Below, one piece after another: positions 9,616 to 20,111 of a DNA stretch of 64,000 nucleotides. The notes beneath the pieces were generated by a model. That model did no database searches. It was not told the origin of the DNA and saw nothing but the letters and a program-made list of their open reading frames with translations. How positions within the stretch are numbered: the stretch's first letter is position 1; each line of letters begins with the position of its first letter. The stretch comes from an uncultured Clostridia bacterium (GTDB lineage: Bacteria; Bacillota; Clostridia; Oscillospirales; Acutalibacteraceae): positions 62,001 to 126,000 of the forward strand of contig CANQUS010000003.1 in assembly GCA_947627055.1 (NCBI GenBank). Reading direction: 5' to 3'. The translations under genes were made by a program, and so were the position numbers.

Positions 9616-10764
9616 TTAACCTCCCATTGATTCCGCGTGACTTGCGGGCGTATCGGCAAATTTGCCGAGATAATATTCCAGCAAGGCATCGGTTACATTA
9701 TCCGAATTGTATTTATCATCAAGATATGTATTGCGGCGAATAGCTTCATAATTATCTTTGTCCTCAATTTTTATCATATTCTCAAGGAGACTTGTCTCAT
9801 CGTTGTCATCAAAGAGCAGCCCGTTGAATCCGCTGTGTATCAGATCCGAGTGTCCCTTTACATCAGAGGCTATGACAGGCACGTTGCATTCGAGAGCCTC
9901 CATAATATTAAAGGGAAGTCCCTCGGATCTGCTTGCCGATATGACAGCCTGAGAAGCTCTGTACAGAATATTTGTATCAGCTATATGACCCAGAAAACGA
10001 ACCCTGTGAGAAATCTCTTTATATTCTGCGAGCCGATTTGCTTCATCAAGCATCTCGCCTGTTCCGGCGAATAATAAAAGCGATTTTGGATATTTGATCA
10101 AAAGATCTGAAAAGGCGTTTATTATCAGAGTTTGATTTTTTCTGGCAGAAAATTCACCTACACAGAGAAAGAGAAAATCATCTTTACCCGCGCCGATCGA
10201 ACTGCGAAACAAATCGATATTATCACTCTCAAGAACGGGAAAACGCTCAACATCAAGCCCCATGCCGTTTATGGCTCTTATGTCACGACACAGACTGTAC
10301 TTTTGCGCGATCTCATAGTCCTCATGATTCATCGTCAGCAGCAAATCAACATAAGAAGAAGTAGCGCTTTCAATTTTTCGGTAAAATTTTGATTTTTTTG
10401 AGCTGTTATCCTTAAAAAGATAGCCGTGACATATGTAAATATGATACGGTCGCTCCTTACTCAATAGAGAAAGCGCAAGGCGCGTCATGATTCCTGCCAA
10501 TGTTGTGTTCGATATAACAACATCATAATTCTCTTTTATTATCAATCGAGAAATCTTTCTTATAGTATTGAAATTTTTCGGAGAATAGATTTTTTTCTTG
10601 AATGTCATATCATATGAATTATCACAATGTTCGGGGGAAACAGTCCCCTCTGAAATGACATCAACGATATGGCCTCTTCTGCGAAGCTCATCAATAGCAG
10701 GCAGATGAAAATTTTCTATATGAGAGGCTCGTGATGCGGTAAATAAAAATTTAAGCTTTTTCAT
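9616..10764 (-). CDS. GT4-family glycosyltransferase
   Basis: FLCVGEFSARKNQTLII, LLFAGTGEM, RVRFLGHIADTNILYRASQAVISASRSEGLPFNIMEALECNVPVIASDVKGHSDLI. Confidence 0.93.
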   Translation of the reverse strand: MKKLKFLFTASRASHIENFHLPAIDELRRRGHIVDVISEGTVSPEHCDNSYDMTFKKKIYSPKNFNTIRKISRLIIKENYDVVISNTTLAGIMTRLALSLLSKERPYHIYICHGYLFKDNSSKKSKFYRKIESATSSYVDLLLTMNHEDYEIAQKYSLCRDIRAINGMGLDVERFPVLESDNIDLFRSSIGAGKDDFLFLCVGEFSARKNQTLIINAFSDLLIKYPKSLLLFAGTGEMLDEANRLAEYKEISHRVRFLGHIADTNILYRASQAVISASRSEGLPFNIMEALECNVPVIASDVKGHSDLIHSGFNGLLFDDNDETSLLENMIKIEDKDNYEAIRRNTYLDDKYNSDNVTDALLEYYLGKFADTPASHAESMGG

Positions 10765-11540
10765 ACCATACTTTTATTTTTTTCTTGATTGAGATGAGCT
10801 TGTTCGATAATATACTTTTTATAAGCTAAACATACATCTTTCGCCGCGCCCGATCGAACAACTCGTCCGTTTTGAAGCCAGAGAGCCTTTTGGCACATAT
10901 TTACAACCTGACCCAAACTGTGGGAAACATAGAGTACCGTTGTGCCCTCCTTGAGCAGATTAGCAAGTCGATCCTGGCACTTTTTTCTAAAGCGCGCGTC
11001 GCCTGCGGCTAGGATCTCGTCTGCAATGACTATATCGGCATGTACCGAGGTTGCGATAGCAAAGCCTAATCTGGCGGCCATACCTGATGAAAAATTCTTT
11101 ATCGGGACATCAACAAAATCCTCAAGTTCCGCAAAGGATATTATATCATCAAAGCGTTTTTTCATGAATTGTTTTGTGTGACCATGCATCGCGCCGTTAA
11201 TATATATATTTTCTCTTGCGGTAAGATTAGAGTTAAAGCCGCCGCCGAGAGCTATGAGAGGGGCGATGGAACCATTTGTATATACTGTTCCGTAAGTGGG
11301 TTCCATGATACCGGCGACTAGCCTGAGCAGCGTCGATTTTCCCGCGCCATTATTGCCTATAAAACCCATGGATTCGCCGCGCTTGAGCTCGAACGAAACA
11401 TTTTCAAGCGCCCAGAATTCATCAAAAAACAGTTTGCCCTTGATCATATTTATAACATATTCTTTAAGGCGTGTTTCTTTGTTTCTGCTAAGGTTAAACA
11501 TCATGTAAACGTTGTCAACCTTGACTGTTGTGTCAGACAT
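10761..11540 (-). CDS. polysaccharide ABC transporter ATP-binding protein (Wzt/TagH-like)
   Basis: GFIGNNGAGKSTLLRLVAGIMEPT Walker A; NFSSGMAARLGFAIA signature; DIVIADEILAAGD Walker B. Confidence 0.95.
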   Translation of the reverse strand: MSDTTVKVDNVYMMFNLSRNKETRLKEYVINMIKGKLFFDEFWALENVSFELKRGESMGFIGNNGAGKSTLLRLVAGIMEPTYGTVYTNGSIAPLIALGGGFNSNLTARENIYINGAMHGHTKQFMKKRFDDIISFAELEDFVDVPIKNFSSGMAARLGFAIATSVHADIVIADEILAAGDARFRKKCQDRLANLLKEGTTVLYVSHSLGQVVNMCQKALWLQNGRVVRSGAAKDVCLAYKKYIIEQAHLNQEKNKSMV

Positions 11541-11554
11541 GTTTTTTCTCCTTT

Positions 11555-12337
11555 TTATAGATAGTTATAAAATTTATTTCTCTTATCCTTAAATACGAAT
11601 ATACCAAGCATCAATGTCAGTACGGCAAAGCTGGTGGCAATGATCAAAGTTTTCTCGGTCGGTATCGTGTTATAGATAAAGACATCTCTTATCATTTTTA
11701 CGTAAATATAGATAGGATTAAGCTCAAATAAAAATCTGTATTCGATCGGAATTATCTCTATCGGGTAAAATATCGGTGTAAGAAAACCGAGCATATATGT
11801 GAATATACCGTAAAGGTGTTTAAGATCTCTGAAAAATACCCCGTATGAAGCAAGCATCAATGAACATCCCGTTGTAAACATTAACAAAAGGATCAACGGA
11901 AGCGGCATTAACAGAATAGTAATATGAAACGGCATACCAAGAATAAGCGCAAGTACAAACATAGGAATTTCAGAAAACAAAAGAGTTATAAACGATATTG
12001 ATACATCTGATAAACAATACATATATTGCGGAAGCTTAAATTTTCTAAAGACGCTCGCGTTTCCGTAAACCGTGGAAATTGCCTGCCTGGTCGAGCCGGT
12101 AAAAAACGCAAGCATAACACGACCTGAAATATTATATATGGGATAATACTCTATGTCCCTTTTAAATGCCGTTGAAAAAATCAACGTCATTACCAGTGCC
12201 ATCAAAAGAGGATTTAATATTGTCCATAAAACACCGAGAAAGGACTTGTAGTATTTAATTTTAAAATCTTGTTTTATAAGCTCCTTCAAAAAAGGAAGGT
12301 AGTCCATAAATTCATTTAAGTACTTAGCTTTTGTCAT
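11555..12337 (-). CDS. polysaccharide ABC transporter permease (Wzm/TagG-like)
   Basis: LIKQDFKIKYYKSFLGVLWTILNPLLMALVMTLIFSTAFKRD; GIFTYMLGFLTPIFYPIEIIP. Confidence 0.94.
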   Translation of the reverse strand: MTKAKYLNEFMDYLPFLKELIKQDFKIKYYKSFLGVLWTILNPLLMALVMTLIFSTAFKRDIEYYPIYNISGRVMLAFFTGSTRQAISTVYGNASVFRKFKLPQYMYCLSDVSISFITLLFSEIPMFVLALILGMPFHITILLMPLPLILLLMFTTGCSLMLASYGVFFRDLKHLYGIFTYMLGFLTPIFYPIEIIPIEYRFLFELNPIYIYVKMIRDVFIYNTIPTEKTLIIATSFAVLTLMLGIFVFKDKRNKFYNYL

Positions 12338-13014
12338 CTGATCCTCTCCATTTTTTATTTAATTATCCAATGTAGATTATAGCACTTAATATACTCTTAT
12401 GTCTATACAAATAGTTTAACAATTTTTCTTTTTTCGCCCAAAACCCGTAAAAATAAGCAGAGCAGTGTTATTATTAAATTGTGGAAGTTTACTAATTAAG
12501 CTAATTAGTATGGATATGCAACTTAGAAAGATATAAGGAATTTTAATATTCCTTCAAGATTATAAAATATATTTCGTTAATTATAAAACTTTTTTGAAAA
12601 ATTATTTATTTTTTAAAAAATAATCCAAGGTATAAATACTGCCATGTATTCTACTGTAATGCATAATGCTGATATTTGTACTTACAGGAAGCAGCCCTTA
12701 AAAACGTAATGAGCTGTTTAAGACGTAGTTTGTAAATCGGAAATCTATATATAATACATTTATTATATATCATATTTTTGCTAAGTTGAATAATAAAAAT
12801 ACCGGACAGGGCAAAAAAATACAGACTCATATTGCGAGCCTGTAGTGCAATGTTAAGTGACAAAAAACAATGGCAAGGCAATAGTCAAGTATATGATAGC
12901 ACAAAATTCAGAAAATGTACGCCTAAATTATGAGGAAAGACTGAAAATCAAAGCAAGTAAATTCCACAATGGAATTTACTCAATTTACAGTGTTATTTTG
13001 ACTGAATTTTATAC

Positions 13015-13043
13015 TTGCGATTGGCAAATCTTTGTGGTACAAT
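13015..13043 (+). promoter_or_regulatory. sigma-A-type promoter of the pheST T-box transcript
   Basis: TTGCGA - 17 nt - TACAAT immediately upstream of the T-box leader. Confidence 0.7.
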
Positions 13044-13054
13044 ATTAACTAAAC

Positions 13055-13325
13055 GCAATGACGAAGAGAGTAGTCATATTTTTATTGCACTCAAAGAGAG
13101 AAACCGCCGTCGGCTGTAAGCGGTTTTGTGTGCCGTATGTGATGAAGTTCACTTCCGAGCGGCTTCGCTGAAATATCCGTATAGAGATTCAGTAGGTGTT
13201 GACGGTAAGTCCCGTTACAGGCTTAACAAGTGTTTGCTTTTGGCAAAAATAAGGGTGGTACCGCGGAAGTTTTCATGTACGCTTTCGTCCCTGATTTAAA
13301 CAAATTGGGGCGAAAGCGTTTTATT
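13055..13325 (+). promoter_or_regulatory. T-box leader (tRNA-Phe responsive) of pheS-pheT
   Basis: AGTAGGTGTTGACGG region, AGGGTGGTACCGCGG T-box sequence, terminator cgctttcgtccc...ggggcgaaagcgtttt; candidate specifier codon TTC at 13148-13150 in GATGAAGTTCACTTCC. Confidence 0.95.
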
Positions 13326-13360
13326 GTCTCAATTTATATGAATACTATGAGGTGAAGAAA

Positions 13361-14380
13361 ATGAAGGAACAGCTTGAAGATATCAGGCGGCAGGCACAGG
13401 CAGAACTTTCTGCCGCTTCAACAAAGCAGGAGCTGGAGACTCTGCGAGTAAAATATCTCGGCAAGAAAGGCGAGCTTACGGCTATTTTAAAACAAATGGG
13501 CAAGCTATCTCCCGAGGAACGGCCGATAATAGGTCAGCTTGCGAATGAGGTGCGAGAAAGTATTACAGCGCTTCTGGAAAGTTCACAGGCGGAAATCAAG
13601 CAAAAGGAGAGAAACGCAAAATTAGCTTCCGAAAAGCTCGATGTTACACTTCCCGGAAAAAAACACGTTCTCGGCAACAAGCATCCGCTTTCGATAGTTC
13701 TTGACGATATAAAGGAAATTTTTGTCGGAATGGGCTTTGACATAGTTGACGGTCCCGAGGTTGAATATGACTACTATAACTTTGAGGCTCTCAATATACC
13801 TAAGAATCATCCCGCGCGTGATACTCAGGATACGTTCTATATCAACGAAAATATTGTTCTAAGAACGCAGACGTCACCGGTTCAGATCCGTGTAATGGAA
13901 AAGCAAAAGCCGCCTATCCGCATCATTTCCCCGGGACGCGTTTACCGTTCCGACTCTGTTGACGCGACACACTCTCCTCTTTTCCATCAAATAGAGGGAC
14001 TTGTCGTAGATAAAGGAATCACATTCGCTGACCTAAAGGGCACGTTAGAGACATTCGTTAAGCGCCTGTATGGCGAGGATTCGGTTGTTCGCTTCCGTCC
14101 GCACCATTTCCCGTTTACAGAGCCGTCGGCCGAGGTCGATGTTCAGTGCTTTAATTGCCGCGGCGAGGGCTGCCGCTTGTGCAAAAACGAGGGCTGGATC
14201 GAGATTCTCGGATGCGGAATGGTACACCCCAAGGTTCTTGCGAACTGCAATATAGATCCGGAGGTTTACACGGGCTTTGCGCTCGGTCTGGGACTTGAGA
14301 GAGTTGCTATGCGCCGTTATAATATTGACGATATGCGCTTGTTCTATGATAATGACGTAAGATTTTTGTCGCAGTTCTAA
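13361..14380 (+). CDS. pheS: phenylalanine--tRNA ligase subunit alpha
   Basis: [45 protein letters not shown]-like block; [15 protein letters not shown] at 13361 has a well placed GAGGTG RBS, preferred over the 13352 GTG. Confidence 0.98.
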   Translation: MKEQLEDIRRQAQAELSAASTKQELETLRVKYLGKKGELTAILKQMGKLSPEERPIIGQLANEVRESITALLESSQAEIKQKERNAKLASEKLDVTLPGKKHVLGNKHPLSIVLDDIKEIFVGMGFDIVDGPEVEYDYYNFEALNIPKNHPARDTQDTFYINENIVLRTQTSPVQIRVMEKQKPPIRIISPGRVYRSDSVDATHSPLFHQIEGLVVDKGITFADLKGTLETFVKRLYGEDSVVRFRPHHFPFTEPSAEVDVQCFNCRGEGCRLCKNEGWIEILGCGMVHPKVLANCNIDPEVYTGFALGLGLERVAMRRYNIDDMRLFYDNDVRFLSQF

Positions 14381-14394
14381 GGAGGGATTTTTAA

Positions 14395-16788
14395 ATGAAT
14401 TTATCAATGAAATGGCTTCGTGAATTTGTCGATATAGATGATGATATAAATATGCGCGATTTCTCCGAGGCGATCACGATGAGCGGCTCTAAGGTCGAAA
14501 GCTATGAAAAGGAGGGCGAGGAGCTTAAAAATATAGTTGTCGGCAGGATACTTTCCCTTGAAAAGCATCCGGACGCAGATAGACTAACTATATGCAAGAT
14601 CGACGTAGGTGAACCCGAACCGCTCCAGATAGTCACAGCCGCGACAAATGTTGTCGCGGGTGCTTTCGTGCCTGTCGCTAAGGATAATTCGGTCATTCAT
14701 GGCGGACAGAAAATAAAGAAAGGAAAGCTTCGCGGAGTGTTAAGTCAGGGTATGCTTTGCTCCGTTGCCGAACTCGGCGTTACGGTACACGACTTTCCTT
14801 ATGCGATAGAGGACGGTATATTTTTGCTTCAAGAGGACTGCAAGCCCGGCGATGATATAAGAACGGCAATCGGACTTGATGATACAAAGGTTGAATTTGA
14901 AATAACTTCAAACCGACCGGATTGTTTCTCAGTCATAGGTCTCGCGCGTGAAGCCGCCGCGACTTATGATATGCCGCTCAAGCTCCATACTCCGGTCGTT
15001 AAGGGAATAGAAGATGACTGCAAGGGTATGCTCGATGTTAAAATCGAAAACAAGGAGCTTTGCAAGGTATACAGCGCGAAGCTTGTAAAGAATGTAAGAG
15101 TAAAGCCGTCTCCACGCTGGATGCGCGAAAGGCTTCGCTCTATGGGCATACGTCCGATAAATAATATTGTCGATATTACTAACTATGTTATGCTGGAATA
15201 TGGTCAGCCTATGCACGCCTTTGACCTGAGATTTGTAGACAACGCGACTATTCGTATAAGAAATGCAAGAGCTGGTGAAACTATAACTACTCTTGACGGA
15301 GTTGAGCGCACACTAACAGAGAACGATCTTATCATTGCCGACGCAAACAAGCCGATCGCCATTGCAGGTGTAATGGGTGGGGAATTTAGCGGTATTGTCG
15401 ATGATACTAACACCATCGTATTTGAGTCCGCAAACTTTGACGGAGCCTCAGTCCGTTTAACGGCAAAAGAGCACGGCATGAGAACCGACGCGTCCTCACG
15501 CTACGAGAAAGGGCTTGACCCGAATAACTGCCTGCCCGCACTGAAAAGAGCGTGTGAGCTTGTGGAACTGCTTGACGCGGGCGATGTGTATGACGGCGAA
15601 ATAATTGATTTTGCGGGCGACTCACTTGACGCTTTATCAGTCAGAAAGAGAATCGCGCTTGAGCCGGAATGGATAAACGCTTTCCTTAATACAGAGCTTT
15701 CTGTTGATGAGATGAAGAGTATTTTGACTAAGCTCGAATGTGAGTTTGACGGAGAAGATGTTCTTGTTCCGACGTTCCGGCCTGATCTGCAGCATAAGGC
15801 TGATATTGCCGAGGAAATAGCCCGTTTTGTAGGATATAACAATATTCCGTCAACCTCTATCAGTGGAGGATCACAGGGAAAGTACAATGACCGTCAGAAG
15901 TTTGATAGAAAAATTGCTTCTACAATGCTTGCACTCGGTATGAGTGAGATTATGACATATTCATTCATCAGCCCTAAATATTACGATAAAATTCTTATGC
16001 CGAGGGATAGTGAGCTTCGCCGCTCAGTTGTGATAACAAATCCGCTTGGTGAGGATACAAGCGTTATGCGAACGACTGCTCTTCCGTCGATACTTGAGAT
16101 CCTTTCCAAAAACTATAACAACAGAAACGAGCGAGCCTATCTTTATGAGCTTGCCCGTGAATATATTCCTACTGAGGATGATAAGCTCCCGATCGAGAAA
16201 AATAAGCTTATAGGCGGTTTCTATGGTATGAGTGATTTCTTTGAGCTTAAAGGTATCATTGAGGAAGCATTCGACGATCTATCAATATACGGGTATGATG
16301 TTGCGGCATCGTCGCAGGAATATTCTTACCATCCCGGACGCTGTGCGGTTCTAACCATAAGCGGAGAGAAAATAGGCGTTTTTGGAGAGCTTCACCCACA
16401 GGTAGCCGAAAATTACGGAATCGGCGAGAGGATATACGCTTTTGAGCTTGATGCCGACCTGCTCTTCAAATATGCCGCGACAAATAAGCAATATACCCCC
16501 CTGCCGAAATTCCCTGCCGTAACGCGAGATATTGCGGTCATATGCGATGAGGACATTCCGGTTCTTACACTTGAAAAGGCAATGAGAAAATCTGCGGGAG
16601 CAATGCTTGAATCCGTTAAGCTGTTCGATGTATATCAGGGCGAACAAATAGAAAAAGGCAAGAAGAATGTCGCGTTCAGACTCACAATGCGTTCACACAA
16701 CGAAACTCTAACAGACGAACACGCCAACAGCATAATGAAGAAAATAATCAAGGCGCTTGAGGGTGAGGGCGCTGCTTTGAGAGCATAA
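14395..16788 (+). CDS. pheT: phenylalanine--tRNA ligase subunit beta
   Basis: MNLSMKWLREFVDI; tRNA-binding domain; NIVDITNYVMLEYGQPMHAFD; C-terminal FDX-ACB domain. Confidence 0.98.
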   Translation: MNLSMKWLREFVDIDDDINMRDFSEAITMSGSKVESYEKEGEELKNIVVGRILSLEKHPDADRLTICKIDVGEPEPLQIVTAATNVVAGAFVPVAKDNSVIHGGQKIKKGKLRGVLSQGMLCSVAELGVTVHDFPYAIEDGIFLLQEDCKPGDDIRTAIGLDDTKVEFEITSNRPDCFSVIGLAREAAATYDMPLKLHTPVVKGIEDDCKGMLDVKIENKELCKVYSAKLVKNVRVKPSPRWMRERLRSMGIRPINNIVDITNYVMLEYGQPMHAFDLRFVDNATIRIRNARAGETITTLDGVERTLTENDLIIADANKPIAIAGVMGGEFSGIVDDTNTIVFESANFDGASVRLTAKEHGMRTDASSRYEKGLDPNNCLPALKRACELVELLDAGDVYDGEIIDFAGDSLDALSVRKRIALEPEWINAFLNTELSVDEMKSILTKLECEFDGEDVLVPTFRPDLQHKADIAEEIARFVGYNNIPSTSISGGSQGKYNDRQKFDRKIASTMLALGMSEIMTYSFISPKYYDKILMPRDSELRRSVVITNPLGEDTSVMRTTALPSILEILSKNYNNRNERAYLYELAREYIPTEDDKLPIEKNKLIGGFYGMSDFFELKGIIEEAFDDLSIYGYDVAASSQEYSYHPGRCAVLTISGEKIGVFGELHPQVAENYGIGERIYAFELDADLLFKYAATNKQYTPLPKFPAVTRDIAVICDEDIPVLTLEKAMRKSAGAMLESVKLFDVYQGEQIEKGKKNVAFRLTMRSHNETLTDEHANSIMKKIIKALEGEGAALRA

Positions 16789-16842
16789 AAATGATAAAGC
16801 ACAATATATAGTCTGTTTTAAGGTTTTATTTACAATTTATAC

Positions 16843-16871
16843 TTGAAAAGTCATCGTTGATATGTTAAAAT
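16843..16871 (+). promoter_or_regulatory. sigma-A-type promoter upstream of ireB
   Basis: TTGAAA - 17 nt - TAAAAT. Confidence 0.65.
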
Positions 16872-16893
16872 AAACAATATGGAGGTGGCGCTC

Positions 16894-17142
16894 ATGCAGG
16901 ACAAAACTATGGTGTTTTCCCTAAGCGGAAATAAAGATGAGAGCATAAGGGTTATTTTGACAACTGTCTATAAAGCTCTTGAGGCAAAAGGATATAATCC
17001 TTTAAATCAAATGGTCGGCTATATTTTGTCTGAGGATCCCACTTATATAACCACTCACAACAACGCAAGAAATTTAATAAGAAAAATCGACCGCGATGAT
17101 TTGCTTGAGGTCTTGCTTAAAAGCTATTTGAATGTTAAATAA
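16894..17142 (+). CDS. ireB: IreB-family regulatory phosphoprotein
   Basis: KTMVFSL...[62 protein letters not shown] at 16894 has a GGAGGTGG RBS. Confidence 0.93.
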   Translation: MQDKTMVFSLSGNKDESIRVILTTVYKALEAKGYNPLNQMVGYILSEDPTYITTHNNARNLIRKIDRDDLLEVLLKSYLNVK

Positions 17143-17239
17143 GTGAAATCTGCTATTTTCTGCGTCTTGTGCTTATGTGCGGGACGCAGAAATGTCCTTA
17201 ACTTACAATTACAGATTTAAATGATGATCGGAGGTTAAT

Positions 17240-17551
17240 ATGGCGAACGATAACAAAGCATTTCCGCTTTATTACAGAGGTAAGCCGCTTGTGCGCTGCG
17301 GCGATACTATTTACTTTGGTGATATGAGAGAACCTTATGTAGTTAAGCTGCAAATTAAATCAAAAACAAACGTAAACAATCTTGAATGTGCCGATAAGGT
17401 CGTATTTCAGCTTCTCAGCACGGATGCTGAAATCAGCGCAAGAAAACAGGTAATCAAGACAGGAGAAAAAGAAAGCCTTGCTGTTGCTCTTGATTTTGCT
17501 GTAGCTTGGCTTGAGAGAGAGCTTGCAAAAGCTGCAAAGAATAAAAACTAA
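17240..17551 (+). CDS. conserved hypothetical protein (103 aa)
   Basis: Good RBS (cggaggttaatATG), terminator downstream; no named family recognised. Confidence 0.75.
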   Translation: MANDNKAFPLYYRGKPLVRCGDTIYFGDMREPYVVKLQIKSKTNVNNLECADKVVFQLLSTDAEISARKQVIKTGEKESLAVALDFAVAWLERELAKAAKNKN

Positions 17552-17571
17552 AATAGTACAGATTTAATTTA

Positions 17572-17614
17572 AAGCCTCACTGCTGACGGAATTTACCGTT
17601 TGCAGCGAGGCTTT
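17572..17614 (+). terminator. intrinsic terminator
   Basis: aagcctcactgc...gcagcgaggctttttgc hairpin. Confidence 0.8.
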
Positions 17615-17632
17615 TTGCATAGCAGTTTTAAG

Positions 17633-18040
17633 TTACTTTCTTCTTTTTTTCTTGTTGACGCCCAAAACTCCGCCAAATGCTCCTGAAAGGATCATTGCGG
17701 CTAAACGCATAAGTGTGCTTAAATTCACATTATCAGCTGTGAATAATGTTCCTGTAATAAGTATTATTATAAATAACAATAATGAGGAAAGCGCTCCGAC
17801 AGCCATACCACGCTCCTTTAATATTCGTGCGCTGATAAATCCTGCAAAAAATGATGATATGCAGGAAGAAATAATTGATGCTCCGAAAACTATTCCCTGC
17901 GATATTGTACGCATTTTTAAGACAATAAAGGCGCTCAATAGAAGCATTAAAATTAAAATTATGCCTCCGAAAAGTCCTCCGAAGATTACCGCTCGAGCCA
18001 TTGTTTTTACTGTAAGCTGTTGTGATTTGTCATTTTTCAC
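17633..18040 (-). CDS. TIGR04086-like small membrane protein
   Basis: Four predicted TM helices; FAGFISARILKERGMAVGAL...GVLGVNKKKRRK. Confidence 0.75.
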   Translation of the reverse strand: MKNDKSQQLTVKTMARAVIFGGLFGGIILILMLLLSAFIVLKMRTISQGIVFGASIISSCISSFFAGFISARILKERGMAVGALSSLLLFIIILITGTLFTADNVNLSTLMRLAAMILSGAFGGVLGVNKKKRRK

Positions 18041-18238
18041 ACAAAAACCTCCCGATACAATTATATCATAATTGTATTCATAGAGCTTTATAAATATCCC
18101 TTGTAATGTAAATTATATAATAAAAACGGGCTTTACAAAATGTTAATAAAAATATTTCGTCATTTTCATCTAAAAAGGTGTAATTTTCAACAAAATATAG
18201 TATAATTTAAAAAAATATATTTTGGGGAGTATTGTATT

Positions 18239-19588
18239 ATGCCTTATAAAATAAAAATTATGCTTTTACTTTTAATAGGTTGTATAGTATCCTGTATATT
18301 TTCCGGAAGCTCGGTTACAGCAGAAGCGTCGAACTCTGTTGACGAATACTTGGTTCGCGGCTTTTCAGGCGGATTTTTTCTTGTTAAAAACAGCAGTGAT
18401 ACCTCAAGCTGTACTTGCATAAAAGAAAACGGTGATTCAATATTGATCTTCAGTCAGAGAAATGCAAAAATTATAAAAGCTGCGGTTTCAGATTCATATT
18501 TATATTTATTTATTGAGGACAAAAGCAGTAGTGATCCAATGATGGGCATATTTACCTATGATAAAGGAGGTCTTTTAAAATCAACGTCAGGTGTAGAGGC
18601 TGATAATACGCCTGCTTCTGCTTTTGCAGCTGATGACATATATTTTTATTATCTTGAAAGCAATAACGGTAAAATTCATAAGATTTCTCATGATAGAAGA
18701 CCATACGAAACAGTTACTTTGCAAAAAGGTATAACAAATTTATTTAGTTATAATGGAAATGTTTATGCCTTGTCAAAGGACTCAATCATAAATGTTAATA
18801 ATGCTGACGAAATATTAAGCTCGGATATACCAAACTTTTCATCGTCAGATGTTATTGAATTTTATGATAATATTTGTATTGATGATAGTGGAAAGGTATA
18901 TTCCTTCAATGAAGGTTACGGCTTTAAATATATAAAAACTCTTAATTATAAAATCAGCTTTGTTCTAAGTAAATCGTATTGTGGCGTTAGTAAGAATGTC
19001 ATATATTCATTATCCGAAGCCGGAACAAGTATCGGAAAATACACGTGCGATTCAGATATAGAAGATGCTTGTGTCAGCGGAAATAAAGCAGCAATTTTAT
19101 GCTCCGGCGAGGTGAAGATAATTTCCTTGAAGGATTTTGCAGCTTTTAATAGTAATACACCTGGCTCAAATAGCGGCTTATCTTCGGATAAGAATAATAA
19201 AATTACTGATATTGAAAACAAATATCAGGTAATAGATAAATATGTGATAATGTCCGAGGGTACAACTGTTGCCGCAATTAAAAAGAATATCGGTACGAGC
19301 CTGACATTCTGCAATGATGACGGAAAGGCGGTCACAAGCGGCAAGGTCGGTACAGGCTTTAGAATTGAATATCGCAACAACAGTTCTGTTTTGAAAAAAT
19401 ATACTATCATTATAAAGGGCGATCTTACGGGCGAAGGTTCGGTAAACACAAGGGACAGTAAAGCGCTTACTGACTATTTACTTGAAAATAACGACTTCAA
19501 TGAAACAAAAAGGTTTGCCGCAGATCTCGATAATAACGAAAAAATAGATTCTATCGATTTGCTGCTGTTGATAAGAAAATATAAATAA
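18239..19588 (+). CDS. secreted protein with C-terminal dockerin-like domain
   Basis: Signal peptide; C-terminal duplicated Ca-binding-like segments GDLTGEGSVNTRDSKALTDYLL and ADLDNNEKIDSIDLLLLIRKYK. Confidence 0.82.
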   Translation: MPYKIKIMLLLLIGCIVSCIFSGSSVTAEASNSVDEYLVRGFSGGFFLVKNSSDTSSCTCIKENGDSILIFSQRNAKIIKAAVSDSYLYLFIEDKSSSDPMMGIFTYDKGGLLKSTSGVEADNTPASAFAADDIYFYYLESNNGKIHKISHDRRPYETVTLQKGITNLFSYNGNVYALSKDSIINVNNADEILSSDIPNFSSSDVIEFYDNICIDDSGKVYSFNEGYGFKYIKTLNYKISFVLSKSYCGVSKNVIYSLSEAGTSIGKYTCDSDIEDACVSGNKAAILCSGEVKIISLKDFAAFNSNTPGSNSGLSSDKNNKITDIENKYQVIDKYVIMSEGTTVAAIKKNIGTSLTFCNDDGKAVTSGKVGTGFRIEYRNNSSVLKKYTIIIKGDLTGEGSVNTRDSKALTDYLLENNDFNETKRFAADLDNNEKIDSIDLLLLIRKYK

Positions 19589-19766
19589 TATTATTAAGAA
19601 AGCATATTTCGCCGTATTAACCGACAAAACATGCTTTCTCTTTTAAATATTTGTCTGTAAAATTTTACCGTATGTGATTTTCACAATACGATTGCATTTT
19701 TCTGTTTTAGAGCGGTCGCAGGTCGTTATAATAATTTTTTTGCGTTAAGACATTTCATTAACTGTA

Positions 19767-19931
19767 TTATTTCACTTGAGGTTTTGAGTCTGATACGCCT
19801 GTCAAATCATATTCAATGATAAAGTAATTAGATCCCGAACGATCGCTGCTAGTTGATTTTCCCGCACCGTAGTTCATGCGTATTGCGAGAAATTGACGGT
19901 TAAGTTTATATCTCTTGGTGTATGAAATTAT
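19767..19931 (-). pseudogene. candidate gene remnant/short ORF (54 codons)
   Basis: Minus strand encodes IISYTKRYKLNRQFLAIRMNYGAGKSTSSDRSGSNYFIIEYDLTGVSDSKPQVK*; below the ORF-track cutoff. Confidence 0.3.
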
Positions 19932-20111
19932 TCATCGCAGACGTCCGGGCTTTATAGTATTTGTTTAAATATTTATTTCTATGTCAAATAGCCAACAAAT
20001 AAAATGTTAATGTTTTTTTCTAAAAAACATTTAAATATCTGTAATACAATCTTTGACTTTATTCATATAATGTGTAATGAAGCTTATATTATGTAATAGG
20101 AGAGAATGCTT

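Noticed and set aside
12640-12900. Possible transposase-like remnant (YSTVMHNADICTYRKQPLKT / VMSCLRRSL) and short ORFs in the AT-rich gap before pheS
   Set aside because: Too short and AT-rich to support any family; not distinguishable from chance.
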